Shown here: one piece after another, positions 26,400 through 34,875 of the stretch
How positions within the stretch are numbered: the stretch's first letter is position 1
How the letters are laid out: every line of letters begins with the position of its first letter
NCBI GenBank assembly: GCA_964477195.1
Contig: CAYZCX010000001.1
Location: forward strand, 58,923-122,922
From: JALRBM01 sp964477195
GTDB taxonomy: Bacteria; Patescibacteriota; Saccharimonadia; Saccharimonadales; Saccharimonadaceae
Reading direction: 5' to 3'
Length of the DNA: 64,000 bases
The notes under the pieces: generated by a model
What the model saw: only the letters and a program-made list of their open reading frames with translations
Database searches by the model: none
What the model was told of the DNA's origin: nothing
Program-made: the position numbers and the translations under genes

Positions 26400-27392
26400 T
26401 AACCATTTCTTTTTCTTGAAATACCAATACATACCCAGTGCCGGGAGGGTAGAGGCAATGATGATGAGAATAAGGGTTGTGTAGGTTCCAAAGAACGTCC
26501 AGGCACCCGTCTCGATTCCTCCGGGCAAGGGAATATTCATACCGTAAAAAGCCCCAATAACCGTTGCAGGAATGCCAAAAGTGAAGATAATCGTAAGGAT
26601 GGCCAAGATTTCGTTTGTCCTTTCGGTGCTAATGGTGAAGTCCGCGTCCTTGTAGATTTCAATTGTTTCCTGAGCTTCTTCTAGTGCTACCCATAGCTTT
26701 TTGGCGGTCCGGGTATTACTTGTGTAATATCTGGTAAGGTTTTCGCCCGTAAATACATCGATACTTGTCGACAAATCGTTCAATACTTCCTTGAGTGGCG
26801 CCACGATACGTCGTGTGTGCAAAATCTTTCGTCGCAGCGATTCAATTTGATGAGCATCCGATGCTTCATTGTCAAAAACATTATCCTCGATAGCGTCCAG
26901 GTCCCGATCAATCGAGCTTGCGATCGCGATCACATCACCGAGAAGATCACCTGTGACTTTGTATAGCAAATATCCCGAAGACTTTTGCATGTAAGTCTTG
27001 CGATGCTCGATATCCTTCTCGCAGGCCTCAAATACTTCTCTGACTTCATGTCCTAACTCATTGTGAACGGTAATAAGTTGATTTTTTCCTAAGAATACAC
27101 CCATTTGGCTGGCTCCAATTGTTTCTTGTTCGGAGCTGTAGGTGGGGAAATGGAGGAGGGCAAATATATATTCTTTTTCGATTTCTATCTGGGATAACTG
27201 ACTTTTGGCAAAATACTCCTCGATCTGCAATGCATGGAGGTTGTGTTCTCTTGCTATATCTTCGAGGTCTTGTCGTGTGGGATTTTCGACATCGATCCAG
27301 GTGATTCCGTTATGCTCCAGTGTCTTAGCTACCGGTGTGACGGAAGGTATATTTGTTTGCTCAGAATGATTCAATGAATCTACTTTTTCCAT
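26397..27392 (-). CDS. CorA-family magnesium transporter
   Basis: The 331-residue protein has a cytosolic domain, a long helical stalk and two C-terminal membrane helices around the YGMNIPLPGG signature. It is the second CorA of the window and only distantly similar to the one at 21566. TATACT (27399-27404 on the minus strand) lies six bases before the ATG, so it has its own leaderless promoter, although mgtE lies only 17 bases upstream on the same strand. It likely carries Mg2+. Confidence 0.9.
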   Translation of the reverse strand: MEKVDSLNHSEQTNIPSVTPVAKTLEHNGITWIDVENPTRQDLEDIAREHNLHALQIEEYFAKSQLSQIEIEKEYIFALLHFPTYSSEQETIGASQMGVFLGKNQLITVHNELGHEVREVFEACEKDIEHRKTYMQKSSGYLLYKVTGDLLGDVIAIASSIDRDLDAIEDNVFDNEASDAHQIESLRRKILHTRRIVAPLKEVLNDLSTSIDVFTGENLTRYYTSNTRTAKKLWVALEEAQETIEIYKDADFTISTERTNEILAILTIIFTFGIPATVIGAFYGMNIPLPGGIETGAWTFFGTYTTLILIIIASTLPALGMYWYFKKKKWL

Positions 27393-27409
27393 GAATTAAG
27401 TATACCAAA

Positions 27410-28681
27410 CTATCCTAGTATCATCGTCGCAAGTCCCAAGAATGCCAGAAAGCCCAGAACGTCAGTCGCAGTGGTGATGAAAATCGTAGCGGATGATGCA
27501 GGATCCTTGCCAAGCTTCGACATAATCAGTGGAACGATTGTTCCGAATATCGCTGCCACCAAGAGGTTAATGACCATAGCCAGCGCCAAAATAATCGCTA
27601 TCTTGACATCGTGATTAACGATCAATACAATCGCTGCCACGAGAATACCATTGATCAATCCATTAATAAGCCCCGACCCAAGTTCATTGCGTAATGTCTT
27701 CCAGGCGGTACGAAGCTCGATTTGCCTCAGAGCGATACCACGTACGAGTACGGCAAGCGTCTGAGTAGCGGCATTTCCCCCCATACCGGCCACAATCGGC
27801 ATATAGATAGCAAGCAGTACATACTGACTGAGCACATGCTCAAATTGTCCTACCGTAAATGCTGCCAAAAAAGCGGTGCCAAGGTTGATGATCAGCCACC
27901 GGTAGCGATTTTGGACCTTGTGCTTGGTTGTGTCGGTGACGCTTTCTTCCTGGGTGATACCAGCAAAGTCATAGAGCGATGCAGACTCTTTCTCCTGAAT
28001 CAGCCGTAGGACATCGTCAGAGTATATGATCCCAATAATATTCCCCGTATCGTTCAGCACAGCGACTTTATTGTGTGGGTGAGCCCGAAAAAGCTGCAAT
28101 ACTTGCTTGTGGGTGGCCGCATAAGAAATAGAAGGAAGATGCCTGACCAATTGTCGGATAGTATCTTCTGCTTCTGCAAATCCCAGCTCATAGCCAGGCA
28201 AAAATCCAATAAGTTTGTCGTTCTCCATTACTAAAATAACCGGTGGACGACCTGTTTTTCGCTCGTGAGACTTGAATTTTTTGGCGGTCGCAGCAATATC
28301 TTCACCCAGGTCAACCTGAATATAATCAAGCGTCATGAGGCCAGCTGCAGTTTCTGGATCAAATTCGAGGAGTGTCGAAAGCGAGTTTTTCAGTTCCTCG
28401 CTCAAAAGGTGAAGCGTCACTTCTCGCTGATGTCTTGTGAGGAGTTGAAGGATATCAGTCGCTTCATCTGGATCAACAACCTCAAGGATCTTTACGAGAT
28501 CAGGCGTTGGAATATGCCGTAAGAGGTCTTTTTTGATGCGCGGCGTGACGGCTCGTATCAGCGTGACGCGTTTTTCCAGCGGCTGCTCCAAAAAAAGCTC
28601 AATACGCTTCGAATGCTTACGAAATAAAATATCTGTCAGCGCAACAGGGCTAATGAAGGAGAATGAGGAGGGAAGTTTCAT
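27410..28681 (-). CDS. mgtE: MgtE-type magnesium transporter
   Basis: The 423-residue protein has the MgtE order: an N-terminal helical domain (ILEVVDPDEATDILQLL, LLEFDPETAAGLM), two CBS domains (VMENDKLIGFLPG and AVLNDTGNIIGIIYSDDVLRL) and five C-terminal membrane helices with GMGGNAATQT, the pore motif. MgtE is a Mg2+-gated channel in which the CBS domains sense internal Mg2+. It is slightly short at the N-terminus compared with the usual 450. It sits directly upstream of corA. Confidence 0.93.
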   Translation of the reverse strand: MKLPSSFSFISPVALTDILFRKHSKRIELFLEQPLEKRVTLIRAVTPRIKKDLLRHIPTPDLVKILEVVDPDEATDILQLLTRHQREVTLHLLSEELKNSLSTLLEFDPETAAGLMTLDYIQVDLGEDIAATAKKFKSHERKTGRPPVILVMENDKLIGFLPGYELGFAEAEDTIRQLVRHLPSISYAATHKQVLQLFRAHPHNKVAVLNDTGNIIGIIYSDDVLRLIQEKESASLYDFAGITQEESVTDTTKHKVQNRYRWLIINLGTAFLAAFTVGQFEHVLSQYVLLAIYMPIVAGMGGNAATQTLAVLVRGIALRQIELRTAWKTLRNELGSGLINGLINGILVAAIVLIVNHDVKIAIILALAMVINLLVAAIFGTIVPLIMSKLGKDPASSATIFITTATDVLGFLAFLGLATMILG

Positions 28682-28980
28682 AATTATTTGTTTTATTACC
28701 TTATCTCTCTAAATAGTACTCTACCTCCCTATGGAAAGGCAAGCTAGGGGATGGAGGAGAAATATTTGCATTGTCAATTTGTCTACAATAAACCTATTGT
28801 TTCTCCTGGGCAATATCGCTTATACTAAATATATTGGACGCCATAGTATGGCGCTATACTTGACGTGTGTATGTGGCTTTGTTACTATTCTCTATGTGTC
28901 CTGACGCCATAACACGAGAAATTTAATTTTAAAGGTCGAAGCGCGCAGGGCTGCATATAGTACAAGGAGTACAATTTCAC
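28682..28980. promoter_or_regulatory. Intergenic region with palindrome and repeated GACGCCATA site
   Basis: About 300 bases without a long gene. A perfect inverted repeat, CGCCATA-G-TATGGCG, lies at 28839-28853, and its left half with two extra bases (GACGCCATA) recurs at 28903-28911. TATACT-like boxes at 28821 and 28855 flank the palindrome. This looks like an operator and promoter for the short reading frame that follows, or for a small RNA. Confidence 0.45.
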
Positions 28981-29073
28981 ATGCCAATAGCTATCGAATT
29001 TGTGCCTTCACGGCGCAAAAAGATTGCAGTGGATGTGGTGCCTGCCGAATGGCAACTGTATATCGCTCACTAA
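28981..29073 (+). CDS. Possible 30-residue microprotein
   Basis: A 31-codon frame starts with ATG 11 bases after an AAGGAG site. The product has a basic centre (PSRRKKIAVDVV) and ends WQLYIAH. It lies downstream of a palindromic operator-like site and upstream of a strong terminator, so the region behaves like a small transcription unit. Only position and the ribosome site support translation. No family known. Confidence 0.35.
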   Translation: MPIAIEFVPSRRKKIAVDVVPAEWQLYIAH

Positions 29074-29140
29074 GAGCATCAAAGAGATCCGGAAAAAACA
29101 TACCTCCTGGAGTCTCCCTCTAGAAAAAAGAAGACGAAAC

Positions 29141-29175
29141 AAAAAACACCCCAAGGCACCGGGGTGTTTTTTTGT
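29141..29175. terminator. Bidirectional terminator
   Basis: AAAAAACACCCC pairs with GGGGTGTTTTTT across a short loop. It lies between the possible microprotein gene (plus) and the DsbA-like gene (minus). Confidence 0.85.
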
Positions 29176-29188
29176 TTAGCTATTCTGA

Positions 29189-29881
29189 TTACTCGGGCAG
29201 TGCGATACCCTTTGCTTTCATTTCTTTCATGAGGACATCCTCAAACTGTTGGTCAGTTTTCCAGTCACTCTCTTGTAATTTTTTACCATCCAATATAAAT
29301 GTTGGCGTTGCGTCTGCACCGGCTTTTTTGCCGAGTGCTTGGTCAAAGTTAATTTTTTGGCTCACACCGGCCGATTCCATATCAGTTTTGAACTTAGCTT
29401 CATCCAGATGAAGTTGCTTAGCATAGTCCACAAAGAACGTCCCGCGTTGATCCGTCCCGAGATTTTCCCACGATGATTGGTTATCATACATCATGTTGTG
29501 CATTTCCCAGTATTTTCCCTGCAAACCAGCTGCTTCCACGGCTGCAGCTGCCGCACGAGCGTTCGGGTGCTTGCTCGAAATAGGGAAGTTGCGAAACACA
29601 AAAGCGATCTGATCCTTATATTTTTCGGTAAGCTTCTGTACGGTTGGGTGAGCACCACCACATCCTGGACACTGGAAATCCCCGTATTCCATAAGTACTA
29701 CTTTACTGTCTGCTTTTCCAAATACATGATCGCTAATATTACCCGACTGCTCACTCGCAGAAAGAATAGTATTTGTATCAACAGCATCAACGTTAATACG
29801 ATTGCGGTTAGAAAGATAAATCAATCCCCCTAGAACCACCACACATATCGCTCCGAATATAATCCATGTTTTTTTACTCAA
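29189..29881 (-). CDS. DsbA-like thioredoxin-fold protein, membrane anchored
   Basis: The 230-residue protein starts with TTG at 29881, seven bases after a strong AAGGAGGT site; the frame stays open further upstream but would cover the divergent promoter. One N-terminal membrane helix (about residues 7-25) leads to an extracytoplasmic DsbA domain with CPGC in GDFQCPGCGGAHP, then a helical insert, then the cis-Pro segment DATPTFILDGKKL. It probably introduces or shuffles disulfides in exported proteins. No DsbB or VKOR partner is seen in the window. Confidence 0.87.
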   Translation of the reverse strand: MSKKTWIIFGAICVVVLGGLIYLSNRNRINVDAVDTNTILSASEQSGNISDHVFGKADSKVVLMEYGDFQCPGCGGAHPTVQKLTEKYKDQIAFVFRNFPISSKHPNARAAAAAVEAAGLQGKYWEMHNMMYDNQSSWENLGTDQRGTFFVDYAKQLHLDEAKFKTDMESAGVSQKINFDQALGKKAGADATPTFILDGKKLQESDWKTDQQFEDVLMKEMKAKGIALPE

Positions 29882-29963
29882 CGCTAAAGACCTCCTTGTT
29901 CTTATACTTAGTATAGGAGAAAACAAGTGCCAAAAGCAAGGTGAACTAAGGTACAATAAGCAT

Positions 29964-30983
29964 ATGTTTATATTCATGCTGTTAGTTTGTGCTGTTGTAT
30001 TTGTTCTCCTCATACTCATAGCCGGTATTGCCCCGCGTCGGACAAATATGAGTAATTTCGAGCTTGAGCGCCGCCAAAAAAACGGTGATCATGAAGCTTC
30101 GTTGATAGTACGCCGTGAAAACCTCCTCGGGGATGTCATGTCTATCCAGAAAGTCCTCAGCTCACTCCTTCTCATAATCTTTGTCATGGTAAGTGTTGCT
30201 GGATTTGGCTGGCTCATAGGGGCGATTGTGTCAGTTGTCGTCGCGCTGGAGTACAATGCCATCGCACGAGTAGGACCCATATCTCGCTCTAGCCAAAAAC
30301 TGTACGAACGCCACGAAAAGTCGCTTCTTCGATTTGTAGAAAAATATCCCCGTTTTTTCAAGGTCATTCGAGCCGCTCTGCCTGCAGTGAGCGATCACGC
30401 GCAACTTGATTCAAAAGCAGAACTCATCCATCTCGTTGAAGGTGCCGGTCATATACTCTCGAGTGAGGAGCGCAAACACATACTCAACGGACTGACATTC
30501 GATACTCGGACCGTCAAAGAGATCATGACACCTCGGGGAATGATAGATAGTATCAGCGGGAAAGAGCTCTTGGGGCCACTCACCCTGAACGATCTTCACA
30601 AAACCGGGCACAGCCGTTTCCCCGTCATCAACGAAGATATCGATCATATTATCGGGATGCTTTATATCCAGGATCTCCTGGTGGTTGATAGTGGAAAAAG
30701 ATCATCTTCGGTTGAAAAAACCATGGAGCCACGCGTCTTTTATATCCATGAAGATCAATCACTCACTCATGCGCTTGCGGCATTTATCCGGACGCGACAT
30801 CATTTGTTCGTTGTTATCAATGAATTTCGCGAAACAGTCGGAGTTGTCAGCCTCGAAGATGTCATGGAAGCCCTGCTTGGTCACAAAATTATCGATGAAT
30901 TTGATACGCATGAAGATCTGCGTGTTGTTGCAGCCAGAAACCCTCGCGGCAATAACCATCCCAAAAAACGTGAAGACGTGTGA
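29964..30983 (+). CDS. CNNM/CorC-type membrane protein with two CBS domains
   Basis: The 339-residue protein has three N-terminal hydrophobic helices (a shortened DUF21-like region, about residues 1-95) and then a CBS pair: KEIMTPRGMIDSIS and HSRFPVIN in the first, FVVINEFRETVGVVSLEDVMEALLG in the second. Proteins of this family are linked to Mg2+ or Co2+ efflux and sensing. The transporter-like region is shorter than in full CNNM proteins, so the role could be regulatory. TACAAT lies six bases before the ATG. Confidence 0.8.
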   Translation: MFIFMLLVCAVVFVLLILIAGIAPRRTNMSNFELERRQKNGDHEASLIVRRENLLGDVMSIQKVLSSLLLIIFVMVSVAGFGWLIGAIVSVVVALEYNAIARVGPISRSSQKLYERHEKSLLRFVEKYPRFFKVIRAALPAVSDHAQLDSKAELIHLVEGAGHILSSEERKHILNGLTFDTRTVKEIMTPRGMIDSISGKELLGPLTLNDLHKTGHSRFPVINEDIDHIIGMLYIQDLLVVDSGKRSSSVEKTMEPRVFYIHEDQSLTHALAAFIRTRHHLFVVINEFRETVGVVSLEDVMEALLGHKIIDEFDTHEDLRVVAARNPRGNNHPKKREDV

Positions 30984-31002
30984 CAAATAAGGGGTAAAGT
31001 AG

Positions 31003-31008
31003 TATAAT
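31003..31008 (+). promoter_or_regulatory. aspS: -10 element of the aspS transcript
   Basis: TATAAT at 31003-31008 lies seven bases before the ATG of a 15-codon leader frame and about 130 bases before aspS, leaving a structured leader between. Confidence 0.6.
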
Positions 31009-31015
31009 AATGGCA

Positions 31016-31063
31016 ATGAAACGGTGCAGTAATACAGATAGTAATCTTCGGGTCGGCAAATAG
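31016..31063 (+). CDS. Possible leader peptide of aspS (15 codons)
   Basis: A short frame begins with ATG seven bases after a TATAAT box, the leaderless spacing used by many genes here, and ends with TAG at 31061. It encodes a run containing N-T-D-S-N, that is one Asp and two Asn codons out of 15, upstream of the aspartyl-tRNA synthetase gene. The stop codon lies inside the following hairpin. Such a layout would suit attenuation by ribosome stalling, but only position and codon content support it. Confidence 0.35.
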   Translation: MKRCSNTDSNLRVGK

Positions 31064-31096
31064 CTTCAAGGCTCCCGCTATTTGTGTTATCGGCCC
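31050..31096 (+). promoter_or_regulatory. Long hairpin in the aspS leader
   Basis: GGGTCG (31050-31055) pairs with CGGCCC (31091-31096), and CAAATAGC (31057-31064) pairs perfectly with GCTATTTG (31077-31084). No T-run follows, so it is not a simple terminator. The leader frame ends inside the inner stem. Confidence 0.6.
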
Positions 31097-31139
31097 GACT
31101 GTAAGAGCACTACACAGCACTTAACTAAAGGATTATTCT

Positions 31140-32903
31140 ATGAAACGAACACTCGCGTATGACACACTTACGCAACTAGGTCAGGCAGTTATGGTAAGCG
31201 GTTGGGTCCATTCTCGGCGCGATCACGGAGGCCTTATATTTATTGATCTTCGCGATCACACGGGAATCGTCCAGCTTGTTATTCACCCAGAAAAAGCAGA
31301 AGCTTTTACACTTTCCGAGCAACTTCGAAACGAATACGTTATCTCTGTCGAAGGGCAGGTTAACGAGCGCGAGGAACAGCTCAAAAATCCCAATATCGCA
31401 ACAGGGTCAATCGAAATTACTGTCGATACGATCCGCGTCCTCAACCATTCCGAGCCGCTTCCAGTACAGATACATGATGACGCGCCACTTGCGGGTGAAG
31501 AGCTTCGTCTAAAACATCGCTATCTAGATTTGCGTCGCACAAAGATGCAAAAAATGCTAAAGACACGGTCCGAGTACAACAAATTCATCCGCAACTTCAT
31601 GGATGAGCAAGATTTTATCGAAGTCACCACACCGATACTTGCCAACTCCAGCCCAGAAGGTGCGCGCGACTTTCTCATTCCATCACGTATTCACCCGGGC
31701 AAATTTTACGCACTTCCGCAGGCACCGCAGCAATTCAAACAGTTGCTCATGGTGGGTGGTGTCTCTCGTTATTACCAAATCGCCACTTGCTTTCGCGACG
31801 AAGATCCTCGAGCGGATCGTCTCTACGGCGAGTTTTACCAGCTCGATCTTGAAATGTCATTTGTTGAAGATGGGGAAGTTGTTCGTGAGCTAACGGAGCC
31901 GCTTATTAAGCGCCTCGTCACCGAATTTGCTGGTAAGAAATTACTGAGCGATGAAATTCCAAGGATTCCTTACCAAGAAGCGATGGATCGCTACGGTTCG
32001 GACAAGCCAGACCTTCGCTTCGGTATGGAGTTGATTGATCTTACCAATCTTCTTTCCCAGACGGAATTTGCCGTCTTTGCGAAAACAATTGCAAATGGTG
32101 GTGTTGTAAAGGCAATTTGCGTGAAGGGCGGAGCGGATCTCAGCCGTTCGCAGATCGACAAATTCACCGCTATCGCCAAATCAAATGGCGCGGGTGGACT
32201 CGCTTATCTGACTTTCCAAGATGGTCAGATTGCATCACCAATCGCAAAATTCCTCTCCTCTGAAGAACTCGCAGGCATAAAAGAACGCATGAATGCGGAG
32301 GACGGTGATATTGTCTTCTTCGGTACAGATACTCGATTAGTAGTAAATAAAGTCCTCGGTGCACTTCGCTCCAGCTTTGCCGATCATTTTAATCTCAAAG
32401 ACCCGAACGTCATTGCACTTGCATGGGTTATCGACTTTCCATTCTATGAGTGGGATGAGACGTCGAATAAGCTTGATTTTGGACACAATCCATTCTCTAT
32501 GCCAAAAGGTGGTGTTGATGCGCTCCAGGCGGAAGACAAGCTATCGATTGTCGCTGATCAATACGACATGGTCATGAACGGTTATGAAATCTGCTCAGGT
32601 GCCGTTCGAAACCACAATCCCGAGGTAATGTACAAAATCTTCGGTGCTCTTGGCTACGATGAGTCATACGTTGATGCTAAGTTTGGTGCGCTTATCAACG
32701 CATTTAAATTCGGTGCACCACCGCATGCAGGGTGTGCATTTGGCGTTGACCGTATGTTCATGGCGCTCACTGGCGAGGATAATATTCGCGAAGTCGTTGC
32801 ATTTCCAAAAAATGGGTCAGGTATTGATGTCATGATGAACTCACCGAGTACTGTCGATCCGGCTCAGCTGAAGGAACTTTCAATCGTTACTAAAGTTGAA
32901 TAA
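31140..32903 (+). CDS. aspS: Aspartyl-tRNA synthetase (bacterial type)
   Basis: The 587-residue protein has an N-terminal OB-fold anticodon domain (SGWVHSRRDHGG), class II motif 2 (YYQIATCFRDEDPRADR), a GAD insertion, and motif 3 (GAPPHAGCAFGVDRMF). It charges tRNA-Asp. The RRDHGG segment has a His at the position where non-discriminating bacterial AspRS carry one, so it may also charge tRNA-Asn for amidation by GatCAB; no gatCAB or asnS lies in the window to test this. Length is normal. The long structured leader suggests regulation. Confidence 0.96.
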   Translation: MKRTLAYDTLTQLGQAVMVSGWVHSRRDHGGLIFIDLRDHTGIVQLVIHPEKAEAFTLSEQLRNEYVISVEGQVNEREEQLKNPNIATGSIEITVDTIRVLNHSEPLPVQIHDDAPLAGEELRLKHRYLDLRRTKMQKMLKTRSEYNKFIRNFMDEQDFIEVTTPILANSSPEGARDFLIPSRIHPGKFYALPQAPQQFKQLLMVGGVSRYYQIATCFRDEDPRADRLYGEFYQLDLEMSFVEDGEVVRELTEPLIKRLVTEFAGKKLLSDEIPRIPYQEAMDRYGSDKPDLRFGMELIDLTNLLSQTEFAVFAKTIANGGVVKAICVKGGADLSRSQIDKFTAIAKSNGAGGLAYLTFQDGQIASPIAKFLSSEELAGIKERMNAEDGDIVFFGTDTRLVVNKVLGALRSSFADHFNLKDPNVIALAWVIDFPFYEWDETSNKLDFGHNPFSMPKGGVDALQAEDKLSIVADQYDMVMNGYEICSGAVRNHNPEVMYKIFGALGYDESYVDAKFGALINAFKFGAPPHAGCAFGVDRMFMALTGEDNIREVVAFPKNGSGIDVMMNSPSTVDPAQLKELSIVTKVE

Positions 32904-32906
32904 TAC

Positions 32907-33482
32907 ATGGCTCACGCTAAGTATCTTGTGCTCTACATTCCCGGACTTGGTGACCATTATGATAATGGGCGCTCGCTTGCACTGATAGGCTGGCGAATGT
33001 GGGGTGTGACGGCCAGACTCGTGCCAATAAAATGGTATGAGCAGGGCAGTTATGAGCAGAAGCTACAGCGAGTAAAAGATGCAGCGAGACAGGGCTTAAA
33101 AGAAGGCTATAGGGTAAGTTTAGTCGGTGAGAGTGCCGGCGCGAGTCTTGCGCTCAATGCTGCGGCGGAACTCCCTCATATTCACAAGGTAATTGTTATT
33201 GCCGGAGTCAACAGCTCAGAACTACCTATATCACCCCGCTATAATACGATCGCACCAGCGTTTGTTGGATCTGCTCGTCGGGTCTCAGATGCACTCAAAA
33301 TAATAGACAGTAATAAAATTCACACCGTGCGTGCATTGTGGGATCCCGTTGTCTCACCGCGCTTTAACGATATACCCCGCGCAAAAACTCATGTGATTGT
33401 GAGTTTTGGTCATCTGCCGACGATTGTGCTCTGCCTCACTGTTCTCAGTGGTTTTATCGTGCGTCTCGCCACATCTAAGTAA
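32907..33482 (+). CDS. Alpha/beta-hydrolase-like protein
   Basis: The 191-residue protein starts LVLYIPGLGDHYDNG, a strand-loop typical of alpha/beta hydrolases, and has the nucleophile elbow VGESAGAS (Ser about residue 75). A late acidic residue (WDP) and a His (FGHLP) could complete the triad. A hydrophobic stretch near the C-terminus might attach it to the membrane. It starts 3 bases after aspS and is probably cotranscribed. No substrate can be named. Confidence 0.7.
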   Translation: MAHAKYLVLYIPGLGDHYDNGRSLALIGWRMWGVTARLVPIKWYEQGSYEQKLQRVKDAARQGLKEGYRVSLVGESAGASLALNAAAELPHIHKVIVIAGVNSSELPISPRYNTIAPAFVGSARRVSDALKIIDSNKIHTVRALWDPVVSPRFNDIPRAKTHVIVSFGHLPTIVLCLTVLSGFIVRLATSK

Positions 33483-33578
33483 TTACATGTAATTATAACG
33501 CTATTGCTTTTTTATCAAAATAGTGATACAGTAAATAGTGTTGATACAGCAAACATAAAAAATAAGGAGAAAGAAAAC

Positions 33579-33794
33579 ATGGATACAAACGTCGTGATTA
33601 CCCTTCTCACAATTGCCGTGGTATTACTTTCGATTGTTATCATCGCAATGCTCACCGCCCTCGTCGTTGTGCTTGTCAAAGTACAGCGCGTAATAAAAAG
33701 TATCGATGCAATTACGCAAAACGTCGCCGCCGCGAGTGAATGGCTTGTTCCTGCCCGAGTAATCGGTCACATTTCCAAGCTTTTCCGTCGCTAA
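33579..33794 (+). CDS. Single-helix membrane protein upstream of YtxH-like gene
   Basis: The 71-residue protein has one N-terminal membrane helix (about residues 5-35) and a short basic, amphipathic tail ending in GHISKLFRR. The ATG at 33579 is chosen over an earlier one because an AAGGAG site lies 9 bases before it. The next gene, 29 bases on, encodes a YtxH-like protein, and the pair resembles the DUF948/YtxH stress-protein pairs of Gram-positive bacteria. That comparison is an inference. Confidence 0.6.
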   Translation: MDTNVVITLLTIAVVLLSIVIIAMLTALVVVLVKVQRVIKSIDAITQNVAAASEWLVPARVIGHISKLFRR

Positions 33795-33823
33795 AATAAA
33801 ACAAAAAAAGGAGATATAAATTT

Positions 33824-34201
33824 ATGACACGTGCAACCAAAATCATCGCAGCCGCAGCTATCGGATTTGTCGCAGGAATTCTTCTTGCGCCTAAGAGCGG
33901 AAAAGAAACTCGCGAAGAACTCAAAGAAAAGGCTCTTGGCGCCAAAGATTATGCAGACGAGAAGGCTCGTCAAGTAAAATCAGCTGCTCTTGAGGCAGGC
34001 GATACGCTTAAACGAAGCGCCAAAGAAGTAACGGGTGAAGCACTCGAAATGGTGCAGAGTGCGCGCCGCAGTGCAGATGTTGTTTCTGACGAAGCAAACA
34101 AGCTTAGCGGCGAAGCGAAGACTCGTGCAAACCGCGTTGCCGGTGAAGCAAAGCGAACCGCAACTCGCGTTCAGAAAGACGCCGAAAAGCACCTTCGATA
34201 A
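33824..34201 (+). CDS. YtxH-domain protein
   Basis: The 125-residue protein has the YtxH start, a hydrophobic AAAAIGFVAGILLAPKSGKETR helix-turn segment shortened here, followed by a long Ala/Lys/Glu-rich amphipathic helix region with repeats of the LEA-like type. Such proteins are membrane attached and often stress induced. It follows the single-helix protein and ends at a large bidirectional terminator. No enzyme motif. Confidence 0.75.
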   Translation: MTRATKIIAAAAIGFVAGILLAPKSGKETREELKEKALGAKDYADEKARQVKSAALEAGDTLKRSAKEVTGEALEMVQSARRSADVVSDEANKLSGEAKTRANRVAGEAKRTATRVQKDAEKHLR

Positions 34202-34209
34202 ACATAGTA

Positions 34210-34255
34210 AACCATCTAAAAAACCACCTGTAAAAGGGTGGTTTTTTAGATGGTT
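34210..34255. terminator. Long bidirectional terminator between YtxH-like gene and alkA
   Basis: A 19-bp stem (AACCATCTAAAAAACCACC at 34210-34228 with its complement at 34237-34255) has A and T runs inside the stem and overlaps the last codons of the minus-strand alkA gene. Confidence 0.85.
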
Positions 34256-34875
34256 ATTTCGGGTTCGTTATCGAGTGAATGCCAAATATACCAGCTCGCC
34301 ACAGACTCATACGGATGCCACCGGTTTTTGTCGGCTATGTCACGTACTTGGTCGGCGGTTGGGAGCGTAGAGAGTCCGTAAAGCCTTTGGATTCCATTTC
34401 TGATACCAAGATCACCCACAGGTAACACATCGAGTCGCCTCATGCAAAACATCAAAAACATATGTACCGTCCATTCGCCAATCCCTTTGACCTGCGTGAG
34501 TTCCTGAATAATCGCTTCGTTAGATAGTGTGTCTATCGTATCAAATCGCACCTCGCCGTCTATGATATGCTGAGCAAGATCTTTGATGTACTTGATTTTT
34601 GGCCGGGATATACCGACGCTTCTGAGAAGGTCCTCGTCACAGACTATGATTTGTTCAGGAGAAGGGAAGGTATCGCCGAAGAGCGCTTTGAATCTCCCTT
34701 CGATCGCACGCGCTGCTTTGACACTCAATTGCTGACTAATAATACTATCGACCAACGATTGGTAGTAGTTTTGATGAGCGGTAAACGGAGGCAACTCGGA
34801 AGTAGACTCAATGATAGCTCCGAGAATCGGATCGCTTTTGGCGAGATATGTCTTGGCAGTGTGCAGTGTATCCAT
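34246..34875 (-). CDS. DNA-3-methyladenine glycosylase II-like (AlkA family)
   Basis: The 209-residue protein is a helix-hairpin-helix glycosylase. It has IISQQLSVKAARAI near residue 47, the hairpin VKGIGEWTVHMFLM and the catalytic Asp in PVGDLGIRNG. It removes alkylated bases such as 3-methyladenine. The N-terminal TBP-like domain of E. coli AlkA is missing, as in many short AlkA proteins. It is the third gene of a minus-strand operon with msrA and an MBL hydrolase, sharing one base with the MBL stop codon. A second AlkA is at 54786. Confidence 0.9.
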   Translation of the reverse strand: MDTLHTAKTYLAKSDPILGAIIESTSELPPFTAHQNYYQSLVDSIISQQLSVKAARAIEGRFKALFGDTFPSPEQIIVCDEDLLRSVGISRPKIKYIKDLAQHIIDGEVRFDTIDTLSNEAIIQELTQVKGIGEWTVHMFLMFCMRRLDVLPVGDLGIRNGIQRLYGLSTLPTADQVRDIADKNRWHPYESVASWYIWHSLDNEPEITI

